NCBI GenBank assembly: GCA_943325595.2
Contig: CALPQA020000179.1
Span: forward strand, 1 to 5,217
Length of the DNA: 5,217 nt
Source of the DNA: Auritidibacter sp. Marseille-P8566
Lineage (GTDB): Bacteria > Bacteroidota > Bacteroidia > Flavobacteriales > Flavobacteriaceae
Reading direction: 5' to 3'
In this document: positions 1 to 5,178 of the stretch, piece by piece
Numbering within the stretch: position 1 is the first letter of the stretch
Layout of the letters: each line of letters begins with the position of its first letter
Notes under the pieces: generated by a model
Told to the model about the DNA's origin: nothing
Seen by the model: the letters and a program-made list of their open reading frames with translations, nothing else
The model's database searches: none
Program-made: the position numbers and the translations under genes

Positions 1-81
1 GAAGACAGACGTCCAGCATCAAATGGAGATCCATACAAAATTGCTGCAAGAATTGTAAAAACAGTAAAATCCGTTTTATAA
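1..81 (+). CDS. Glutamine synthetase, type II-like, C-terminal end (partial)
   Basis: The frame is open from the window edge to a TAA at 79-81 and gives 26 residues beginning EDRRPASNGDPYKIAARIV. In type II (eukaryote-like, roughly 340-residue) glutamine synthetases the motif E-D-R-R-P-x-x-N-x-D-P-Y/F sits about 25 residues from the C-terminus; its arginines belong to the active site that binds glutamate and ATP. The position of the stop therefore fits a complete, normal C-terminus. The enzyme makes glutamine from glutamate, ammonia and ATP in the cytoplasm. Only the tail is visible, so the type assignment rests on this one motif, and length, N-terminus and promoter cannot be judged. The gene appears unrelated to the downstream genes, from which a terminator separates it. 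Confidence 0.8.
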   Translation, partial: EDRRPASNGDPYKIAARIVKTVKSVL

Positions 82-109
82 TAACTACTACAACAACTAC
101 AACAATCAG

Positions 110-140
110 AAGTGCTTTCAGAAATGGAGGCACTTTTTTT
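110..140 (+). terminator. Intrinsic terminator after glutamine synthetase
   Basis: A 10-bp stem (110-119 with 126-135, two G-T wobbles) closes a 6-nt loop (120-125) and runs directly into a T-run ending at 140. It lies 28 nt after the glutamine synthetase stop codon, as expected for a Rho-independent terminator. It should insulate the downstream region from read-through. Confidence 0.85.
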
Positions 141-143
141 ATT

Positions 144-269
144 GGGGCGCGCCCTCGTTCAGAACGTTTCGAGGTACTACTCCAACTGTTCTAAACTCGG
201 TCGGGCTGTTCGTTACAATCTCTGCTCCACTTCGTTCTACAGAGGATTTCCACTGCCATCCCTCGCGCA
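144..269 (+). repeat. GC-rich structured intergenic repeat, copy 1 (GGGCGCGCCC family)
   Basis: This block of about 125 nt is clearly richer in GC than its surroundings. It opens with the perfect palindrome GGGCGCGCCC (145-154). A hairpin follows, CCTCG 153-157 with CGAGG 170-174, and then a second stem, 217-224 with 240-248 (one bulged G). It closes with CCCTCGCGC, whose CGCGC (264-268) can pair with GCGCG at 147-151, so the whole element could fold as one unit. The first 39 nt align without gaps to the start of copy 2 at 5179. From memory, unchecked, this resembles a dispersed Flavobacterium repeat starting GGGCG and ending CCCTAACGC. A 64-codon open frame at 112-306 runs through it but looks like chance. 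The exact ends are estimates. Confidence 0.65.
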
Positions 270-323
270 AAGATCAGATTATAGAATTATGATTTTGGAT
301 AGCTAAAAGCTGTAGATTCCACT

Positions 324-356
324 TTACAAATAAAAAATTCATTTGATGATTTGTAA
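324..356. repeat. AT-rich inverted repeat upstream of the first lipoprotein gene
   Basis: TTACAAAT at 324-331 and ATTTGTAA at 349-356 are perfect 8-bp inverted arms 17 nt apart. The right arm ends 12 nt before the candidate promoter box at 369-376 and overlaps the zone where a -33 element would lie. It could be an operator or a weak transcript-end hairpin. In DNA this AT-rich, an arm pair of this size may also be chance. Confidence 0.3.
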
Positions 357-368
357 GCATAATAAGTT

Positions 369-376
369 TACATTTG
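369..376 (+). promoter_or_regulatory. Candidate Bacteroidetes -7 promoter box (TACATTTG)
   Basis: TACATTTG matches the Bacteroidetes sigma-A -7 consensus TAnnTTTG exactly. A TTTG at 342-345 leaves 23 nt and a TTG at 351-353 leaves 15 nt, so a -33 partner is possible but not well spaced. Transcription would begin near 380 and the leader would contain almost all of the 377-457 hairpin before the start codon at 506. It is the only TAnnTTTG match I found between the terminator and that gene. The motif is short, so this remains a candidate. Confidence 0.45.
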
Positions 377-465
377 AGTATAAATAATGCGAAACAAACC
401 TTCGCCTATCTTCCCAAATTTGGGGTGATATACGAAAGTTTGTTTCGCCTGTATACTAGTTAGCA
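377..465 (+). repeat. 81-nt long hairpin followed by GTTAGCA box
   Basis: The hairpin is paired almost end to end. AGTATA 377-382 pairs with TATACT 452-457. GCGAAACAAAC 389-399 pairs with its perfect complement at 438-448. TTCG 401-404 pairs with CGAA 433-436, and TATC 407-410 with GATA 427-430. The tip is the perfect palindrome CCCAAATTTGGG (413-424). There is no T-run after it, so it is not a normal terminator. One base beyond the outer arm lies GTTAGCA (459-465), the same heptamer that closes the element at 1143-1149. No matching TGCTAAC was found on the left side, so if this is a cassette-type site its left box is lost or diverged. It could instead be a structured mRNA leader for the 506 gene, given the promoter box abutting its left edge. 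Confidence 0.6.
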
Positions 466-505
466 GTTATTCACACAAATTGAGCAGAACTAAACAACAA
501 CATTG

Positions 506-1009
506 ATGATTAAAAAAATATTATTAATTCTATTTGCGGTAACAATTTTTGTTAGTTGTAATTCGAAGAATATTGATAAAGTTATAGAATGGGGAAATGA
601 TTATGGACATTCCTATATTTTAGAAAATAGTACCCGAATAGTAATTGAAAATACTACAAGAATGGTAGTTGATACAACCAGTATGATAGTAGAAAATAAA
701 ATAGATTCAAGTTCAACTTTAAAAACTTCAAATTTTAAATTAAAAAAATATGAAGCTAACACTAAAGAACAATTAACTGCTTTTAAAAATTTATTTGTTG
801 GTTCTGAAAAAACAGATTATTGTTGTTGTCCAGATGAAAATTATTCGATTTCATTTTATCATAACCAAAATAACTTTGATTACTATTTGGTAGATACAAT
901 TGAATTTAAAAATAAAGTAAGAATCTATGAAGTCGGCTTCCAATATTCTTACATTATACAGAAAGATTTATGGAAAAGCTATTTAAAACAATTAGAAACT
1001 AAAAATTAG
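506..1009 (+). CDS. Small hypothetical lipoprotein with a CCC motif
   Basis: I do not recognise a named family for this 167-residue protein. I start it at ATG 506; the TTG just before it adds only one residue. Residues 1-18 form a lipoprotein signal: KK at 3-4, a hydrophobic stretch, and the lipobox FVSC with lipidated Cys18, followed by N-S-K. It should therefore be anchored to an envelope membrane, facing periplasm or surface. Residues 43-64 hold three imperfect tandem units of 7-8 residues (TRIVIENT, TRMVVDT, TSMIVEN). A triple cysteine lies at 106-108 (YCCCPDENY), in front of a region that looks beta-rich (SISFYHNQNNFDYYLVDTIEF). The triple cysteine might bind metal or form disulfides; that is a guess. 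The gene is strongly AT-rich compared with the ABC genes and sits alone between two hairpin elements, like a cassette gene. No clear Shine-Dalgarno sequence precedes it. Confidence 0.75.
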   Translation: MIKKILLILFAVTIFVSCNSKNIDKVIEWGNDYGHSYILENSTRIVIENTTRMVVDTTSMIVENKIDSSSTLKTSNFKLKKYEANTKEQLTAFKNLFVGSEKTDYCCCPDENYSISFYHNQNNFDYYLVDTIEFKNKVRIYEVGFQYSYIIQKDLWKSYLKQLETKN

Positions 1010-1015
1010 AACAAC

Positions 1016-1149
1016 TGCTAACAGCCACTACAACGGATTTGGGCAATAGGATTAATGGAAAAATGGTTTTGTACTTTAAAATTTAGTTATTAACCGAAAA
1101 TTAAATCTTACTTTAGTACCAAACCCGCTATAGTGCCATAACGTTAGCA
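1016..1149 (+). repeat. attC-like inverted-repeat element, TGCTAAC...GTTAGCA
   Basis: This is a long imperfect inverted repeat. TGCTAAC 1016-1022 pairs with GTTAGCA 1143-1149 (7 of 7). CACTA 1026-1030 pairs with TAGTG 1131-1135 (5 of 5). CGGATTTGG 1034-1042 pairs with CCAAACCCG 1119-1127 (8 of 9, one A-C mismatch). Unpaired spacers separate the arms, and a 76-nt AT-rich apical region lies inside. Outer boxes, spacer and inner boxes are laid out as in integron attC sites, where RYYYAAC opens and GTTRRRY closes the site; these heptamers agree only in part with those consensuses. The element begins 7 nt after one stop codon and ends 15 nt before the next start. Its first 61 nt recur at 1774-1834 with 54 identities. 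It could alternatively be a dispersed palindromic repeat with no link to recombination. Confidence 0.65.
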
Positions 1150-1163
1150 ACTATATCACCAAA

Positions 1164-1766
1164 ATGACTCGACTAAATATCATAATCACACTATTGCCTT
1201 TCATACTTTTTGGGTGTGAAAAAAAAGTCTCTGAAGCGGAATTTGAACAAAATGTCTTTGACAAAGTATTTGTTAAGATTGTAGATTCAACTTATAAGGA
1301 CAAAAGAATTTATACTTGTTTTCCAGAACAAGGCAAGCCAATATATGATAAAAATGGTAAATGGATAGGATTAGATTCGATAGGACAAAAACAAAGAAAT
1401 ATAGAGTGTGAAATCAAAAGAACGTCATTGAAAAAAGACACACTTAATCTTATAATTGCTGTTGGAAATGATGGTTTAGTAACTGACAATACAGAATTAC
1501 AAAAATACAATTCTCATAAATTTACCTTTAAACATCTTTCAGAACTTCCTAAAGTTATAGATTATGAAAATTGGGGAGCGAAATACAGCAAATTTGCTGG
1601 AGCTATGTTTTTTTCAAATATTAAATTCGATAACAAAAAAGAAACTGGAACTTTATCAGTAGGCTATGCTTGTGGTGGAAATTGTGGTCTAAGTTATACC
1701 GTTTTCATTAAAAAAGTTAACAAAAAATGGATTGTTAGTAAAGTTGTGCAAACAGGAATATCATAG
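1164..1766 (+). CDS. Small hypothetical lipoprotein with a CGGNC motif
   Basis: No named family is recognised. The 200-residue protein starts at ATG 1164, 15 nt after the closing GTTAGCA of the upstream element. The N-terminus MTRLNIIITLLPFILFGC is a lipoprotein signal with lipobox LFGC and lipidated Cys18, followed by EKK. The body has no membrane segment. Near the C-terminus, residues 168-174 read GYACGGNC and are followed by a strand-like stretch (LSYTVFIKKVNKKWIVSKV). I have a general, unchecked impression that a YACGG-x-C motif followed by a Tyr/Val-rich strand and KKWI recurs in uncharacterised Bacteroidetes proteins. Cysteines also occur at 52 and 82. It shares signal architecture but no visible sequence similarity with the preceding lipoprotein. 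It is AT-rich, and no promoter box was found directly in front, so it may depend on read-through from upstream. Confidence 0.75.
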   Translation: MTRLNIIITLLPFILFGCEKKVSEAEFEQNVFDKVFVKIVDSTYKDKRIYTCFPEQGKPIYDKNGKWIGLDSIGQKQRNIECEIKRTSLKKDTLNLIIAVGNDGLVTDNTELQKYNSHKFTFKHLSELPKVIDYENWGAKYSKFAGAMFFSNIKFDNKKETGTLSVGYACGGNCGLSYTVFIKKVNKKWIVSKVVQTGIS

Positions 1767-1773
1767 ATACATC

Positions 1774-2017
1774 TGCCAACAGCCATTACAACGGATTTGG
1801 GCATTTGGCTTAATGGAAAAATGTTTTTGTATTTGGGATGATTTGTTACGCATATTCGCTATCGCTCAGGTGGCAAATCCGACAATTTGTGCTTTTAACC
1901 CCCAACTTCGCCAAGCCTCAAAACGCTAAACCACAATTTTGCTTTCCAAACGCCTACCTCTTTTTAAACTCAAAAAACGGCAACAAAGAGACCAACACAA
2001 GCCAATAACTCAATCCG
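1774..2017 (+). repeat. Second cassette-type repeat, left arm conserved, right end diverged
   Basis: Positions 1774-1834 repeat 1016-1076 with 54 of 61 bases identical; here the opening box is TGCCAAC. The rest differs and is longer. CGGATT 1792-1797 can pair with AATCCG 2012-2017, and TTGGCTT 1805-1811 with AAGCCAA 1999-2005, enclosing about 190 nt of GC-richer sequence. Inside that lies a further stem, GATTTG 1840-1845 with CAAATC 1874-1879; CGGATTTG can also pair with CAAATCCG at 1874-1881 as an alternative. No GTTAGCA or GTTGGCA closes the element. It begins 7 nt after the second lipoprotein's stop and fills most of the gene-free stretch before the ABC operon. A chance open frame runs across it at 1732-1929. 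The right boundary is uncertain. Confidence 0.6.
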
Positions 2018-2023
2018 AATTTG

Positions 2024-2040
2024 TTTCAAATAATTTGAAA
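2024..2040. promoter_or_regulatory. Perfect 7-bp dyad upstream of the ABC operon promoter
   Basis: TTTCAAA 2024-2030 and TTTGAAA 2034-2040 form a perfect dyad around a 3-nt centre. It lies 39 nt upstream of the TATATTTG box at 2080. A symmetric 17-bp site at this distance could bind a dimeric regulator of the exporter operon. The site is AT-rich and no regulator gene is in view, so it remains a candidate. Confidence 0.3.
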
Positions 2041-2079
2041 GTAACGTAACTATTAACTTAAAAAACGGCTTTTTTTTCT

Positions 2080-2087
2080 TATATTTG
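2080..2087 (+). promoter_or_regulatory. Candidate -7 promoter box of the ABC operon (TATATTTG)
   Basis: TATATTTG matches the Bacteroidetes -7 consensus TAnnTTTG exactly. Transcription would start a few bases downstream, around 2091-2096. That is past the ATG at 2090 and about 45 nt before the ATG at 2138, so the box also argues for the later start of the adaptor gene. No good TTG was seen at the expected -33 position. The A6-CGGC-T8 stretch just upstream (2061-2078) is too AT-rich to call a terminator. Confidence 0.5.
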
Positions 2088-2137
2088 ATATGAAAAATTC
2101 TTACATTATTTATTTAATAGTTTCAAAAGTATCTAAA

Positions 2138-3232
2138 ATGAGAGCCATAAAACTATCGTTACTTTCTCTGTTTTTTACAATAAGCATTTCCTGTTCCGAT
2201 AAAAAAACCGAAGCAATACAACCTACCGTTGGCGATGTAACCCAAAGTGTTTATGCTTCCGGAGTGGTGAAAGCAGTTGGACAATACACGGTTTATTCAA
2301 CAGTAAATGGGATTTTGCAAAAAACAAAAGTTGCCGTTGGGCAATATGTCAATAAAGGGCAATTACTATTTGAATTGGAGCAAGAAAAAGCCAATTTAAA
2401 CACTGAAAATGCTCGTTTAGCCTACCAATTAAGTCAGGAAAGCAACCATTATATTCAGGATAAAATCTCCGAAATGGAAATGAAAGTACAAGCTGCCAAA
2501 GACAAATTAGCGTTGGACGAATCTATTTACAACCGGAATAAAAGAATCAAACAATACCAAATCATTTCTGAAGTTGATTTTGAAAGAGTTGAATTGGGCT
2601 ATAAAAGCTCTAAAATCAATTATGAAACCGCAAAAAAACAACTGCAACAACTCAAAGCCCAATTAGAAAACGATCAAAATCGGAACAATATCAACTTGAA
2701 AATAAGTCAAAAGTCACAAAGTGATTTCAGTGTCAAAAGTGCGTTTTCAGGGCAACTCTTTGATATTCCTGTAAAAGAAGGAACACTCATAACCACCCAA
2801 ACACCAATGGCCATTATTGGAGAATCAAATTCTTTTTTACTAGAACTCGAAGTCGACGAAAACGACATGGTCCTCGTGAACTTGGGTCAGAAAGTATTGG
2901 TAACCATGGACAGTTACAAAGGACAGGTTTTTGAAGCCGTAATTGACAAAATTTATCCCATCATGCAAGAACGTTCTCGAACTTTCAAAATTGAAGCCCA
3001 CTTTGTAAAACCACCACAAAAACTCTATCCCAATTTAACCGCCGAAGCAAATATTATCTTAAAAATAAAAAAGAATGTCGTTACCATTCCGAAGAGTTAT
3101 TTAATTCAAGGACAGTACGTTTTGGTAAATAAAGACGAAAAACGAAAAGTAAAAATCGGATTGAGTGATTACCAAAAAGCAGAAATTCTTGAAGGTTTAA
3201 AAGCCGAAGAAACCATTTATAAACCACAATAA
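2138..3232 (+). CDS. ABC exporter membrane-fusion (adaptor) lipoprotein, HlyD/MacA/DevB-like
   Basis: This periplasmic adaptor should link the inner-membrane ABC permease to an outer-membrane channel. I start it at ATG 2138 (364 residues). That start gives MRAIKLSLLSLFF... with lipobox ISISC and lipidated Cys19; the in-frame ATG at 2090 would add 16 residues ahead of the signal and overlaps the promoter. Approximate domains: first biotinyl-lipoyl half at 37-81 (ending VAVGQYVNKGQLLFELE), a long Lys/Glu/Gln-rich coiled-coil hairpin at 82-190, second lipoyl half at 198-228 (SAFSGQLFDIPVKEGTLI), beta-barrel at 231-311, and a membrane-proximal domain to the end. Order and size are normal for the family. 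Its TAA overlaps the ATG of the permease gene by one base, implying coupled translation. The adaptor-permease-ATPase order matches DevBCA-type operons. The substrate cannot be inferred. Confidence 0.9.
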   Translation: MRAIKLSLLSLFFTISISCSDKKTEAIQPTVGDVTQSVYASGVVKAVGQYTVYSTVNGILQKTKVAVGQYVNKGQLLFELEQEKANLNTENARLAYQLSQESNHYIQDKISEMEMKVQAAKDKLALDESIYNRNKRIKQYQIISEVDFERVELGYKSSKINYETAKKQLQQLKAQLENDQNRNNINLKISQKSQSDFSVKSAFSGQLFDIPVKEGTLITTQTPMAIIGESNSFLLELEVDENDMVLVNLGQKVLVTMDSYKGQVFEAVIDKIYPIMQERSRTFKIEAHFVKPPQKLYPNLTAEANIILKIKKNVVTIPKSYLIQGQYVLVNKDEKRKVKIGLSDYQKAEILEGLKAEETIYKPQ

Positions 3233-4488
3233 TGAACTACAAACTCATTCTAAATATTGCCTTACACTTACTTCAAGCCCGACTAAAACAGACGGTTGTA
3301 GCTGCCGTTGGAGTAACGTTTGGAATTGCAATGTTCATTTCCTTGGTGAGTTTTATGAATGGATTGAACGATTTATTAGACGGCTTAATGCTCAACAGAA
3401 CGCCACATGTGCTTTTGTATAATAAAATCAAACCTACTGAAAATCAACCCGTTTCATTATCCCCACAATACAAAAACAATACTAATTTCATTAATTCGAT
3501 AAAGCCAAAAGACAGAGGGAAATCCATTTATAATGGCAAAAACATAATCAGTATTTTAAAACAAGATCCTCGGGTAATTGATGTAGCGCCAAAAATAACC
3601 ACGCCCGTATTTTTCAATTCGGGAACCATAGCCATTTCGGGGGTAATTAACGGAATCGATGTCCTCTCAGAAGAAAAATTATTCAAAATCAGCGATTATA
3701 TCGTCGAAGGAAAAGTAACCGATTTGCTTCAAAACAACAGCATCATAATCGGAAAAGGATTGGCCGATAAAATGTTACTCACCACGGGCGACATCATAAA
3801 AATAACCTCTTCAAAAGGCAGTTTAGCGTCACTCAAAATTGTCGGAATATCCCAAATAGGCATTTCCGAAATTGATGATATGGCCAGTTATACGTCATTG
3901 GCAACAGCCCAAAAAATATTAGAAGAACCCACAAATTACATCACCGACATTCAAATTAAATTGTTCGAAATGACTTCGGCACCAATCGTTGCCAAAGAGT
4001 TTGAAAGTAAATTTAATGTTGACACCATCGATTATCAAACCGCTAATTCCCAGTTTGAAACAGGAAGCACCGTGAGAAGTATTATTTCGTATTCGGTGGG
4101 AGTGGTTTTGCTAATTGTTGCGGGTTTCGGAATTTACAATATTCTAAACATGATGATTTACGAAAAAATGGACAGCATAGCTATTTTGAAAGCCACCGGG
4201 TTTTCAGGCAATGATGTCAAATGGATTTTCGTTTCGCTATCGCTAATCATCGGTTTGGTAGGCGGCTTGTTTGGGTTGCTTTTTGGATACATTTTTTCCT
4301 CCATAATCGATATTGTTCCGTTTGAAACTGCGGCCTTGCCCACCATAAAAACCTATCCTATAAACTATGATCCAATGTTTTATTTTATAGGAATTTCGTT
4401 TGCCTTAGTCACAACTACTATTGCAGGATTATTACCCGCCTTGAAAGCCAGTAAGGTCGATCCCGTAGAAATCATTAGAGGAAAATAA
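3232..4488 (+). CDS. ABC transporter permease, FtsX/LolC/MacB type
   Basis: The 418-residue inner-membrane protein has the four-helix layout of type VII ABC (MacB/LolCDE/FtsX) systems. The first transmembrane helix (about 20-43) is followed by a large periplasmic domain (about 45-280, MacB-PCD type), then helices at about 283-308, 331-359 and 383-405. After the second helix, EKMDSIAILKATGFS (311-325) is the coupling-helix region that contacts the ATPase. The C-terminus PALKASKVDPVEIIRGK is typical of the family. Such permeases work as dimers and transmit ATP-driven movement to the periplasm instead of passing substrate through the membrane. The gene overlaps the adaptor gene by one base and ends one base before the ATPase gene. 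With an adaptor alongside, a DevC- or MacB-like export role is likelier than lipoprotein release of the LolCE kind. Confidence 0.92.
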   Translation: MNYKLILNIALHLLQARLKQTVVAAVGVTFGIAMFISLVSFMNGLNDLLDGLMLNRTPHVLLYNKIKPTENQPVSLSPQYKNNTNFINSIKPKDRGKSIYNGKNIISILKQDPRVIDVAPKITTPVFFNSGTIAISGVINGIDVLSEEKLFKISDYIVEGKVTDLLQNNSIIIGKGLADKMLLTTGDIIKITSSKGSLASLKIVGISQIGISEIDDMASYTSLATAQKILEEPTNYITDIQIKLFEMTSAPIVAKEFESKFNVDTIDYQTANSQFETGSTVRSIISYSVGVVLLIVAGFGIYNILNMMIYEKMDSIAILKATGFSGNDVKWIFVSLSLIIGLVGGLFGLLFGYIFSSIIDIVPFETAALPTIKTYPINYDPMFYFIGISFALVTTTIAGLLPALKASKVDPVEIIRGK

Positions 4489-4489
4489 C

Positions 4490-5164
4490 ATGGGAAATAA
4501 AGTAATCGAAACCATTGGTTTGTCTAAATATTTTTTTGACCCTGTAAAATTTCAGGTGCTCAAGGAAATCAACATGAGCATTGACCACGGTGAATTTGTT
4601 TCTATTGTGGGGAAATCAGGTTGCGGAAAATCGACATTATTGTACCTGCTTTCAACTATGGACACCGATTATGAAGGGCAATTGTTCATTCACGAAGAGT
4701 TGATTACGGGAAAACAAGATAAGGAATTGGCACAAATACGAAGCGAAAACATAGGATTTGTATTTCAGTTTCATTATTTACTTGCAGAATACAATGTGCT
4801 AAAAAACGTAATGCTTCCCGGCATGAAGTTGGGAAAATATTCTCACCAAGAACTGGAACACCGCGCCATGGAACATCTCAAAACCTTGGATATGGAAGAT
4901 CAGGCGCTGAAAATGCCCAACCAACTCAGTGGCGGTCAAAAGCAACGCGTTGCCATTGCGCGTGCCTTGATAAACGATCCTTTGATTATTATGGGTGACG
5001 AGCCTACGGGAAATTTGGACAAGAAAAATAGCGACCTCGTTTTTGATATTTTTAGCAAACTCACACAAGAAAACAAGCAGACATTGTTGATAGTAACCCA
5101 CGATACTGATTTTGCTGAAAGAACCAACCGAACCATTACTATGGAAGACGGAAGAATCATTTAA
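4490..5164 (+). CDS. ABC transporter ATP-binding protein, LolD/MacB/DevA type
   Basis: The 224-residue cytoplasmic ATPase powers the permease encoded just upstream. All core motifs are present: Walker A GKSGCGKST (41-49), Q-loop Gln93 in FVFQF, signature LSGGQ (146-150), Walker B LIIMGDE with Asp170 and catalytic Glu171, D-loop NLD (175-177) and switch His204. The length is normal for a stand-alone LolD-type subunit, so it should act as a homodimer on a permease dimer. Small departures from the usual family sequence are Cys45 in Walker A, commonly Ser, and Gly169 in front of the Walker B Asp, commonly Ala; neither should abolish activity. An AGAGG at 4477-4481 lies 8 nt before the ATG, a rare Shine-Dalgarno-like sequence in this window. 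No strong terminator follows the stop, only a T-rich stretch to 5178. Confidence 0.95.
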   Translation: MGNKVIETIGLSKYFFDPVKFQVLKEINMSIDHGEFVSIVGKSGCGKSTLLYLLSTMDTDYEGQLFIHEELITGKQDKELAQIRSENIGFVFQFHYLLAEYNVLKNVMLPGMKLGKYSHQELEHRAMEHLKTLDMEDQALKMPNQLSGGQKQRVAIARALINDPLIIMGDEPTGNLDKKNSDLVFDIFSKLTQENKQTLLIVTHDTDFAERTNRTITMEDGRII

Positions 5165-5178
5165 TATTTATTTTTTTT

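Noticed and set aside
112..306. 64-codon plus-strand open frame
   Set aside because: It begins inside the glutamine synthetase terminator and runs through the GC-rich repeat; the translation has no protein-like features and the start has no ribosome binding context.
302..308. GCTAAAA considered as the missing left box of the 377-457 hairpin
   Set aside because: It matches TGCTAAC poorly and lies about 70 nt from the hairpin with no paired sequence between.
377..457. Long hairpin considered as an intrinsic terminator
   Set aside because: No T-run follows on the plus strand and no gene ends directly before it; a proper terminator already exists at 110-140.
1310..1510. 66-codon minus-strand open frame opposite the second lipoprotein
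   Set aside because: It is a shadow of the plus-strand gene, which has a convincing lipoprotein signal.
1733..1739. GTTAG-type heptamer inside the second lipoprotein gene, and a similar GTTAG at about 551-555 inside the first
   Set aside because: Neither has the partner arm or an adjoining hairpin, and GTTAG is common in AT-rich coding sequence.
1732..1929. 65-codon plus-strand open frame
   Set aside because: It starts inside the second lipoprotein gene in another frame and continues through the repeat element; the composition looks like translated repeat.
4158..5160. Minus-strand open frames opposite the permease and ATPase genes (4158-4346, 4799-5101, 4936-5160)
   Set aside because: They lie antisense to genes with clear, complete family motifs and show no motifs of their own.
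5165..5178. T-run after the ATPase stop considered as a terminator
   Set aside because: No GC-containing stem precedes it; the palindrome lies after the T-run instead.
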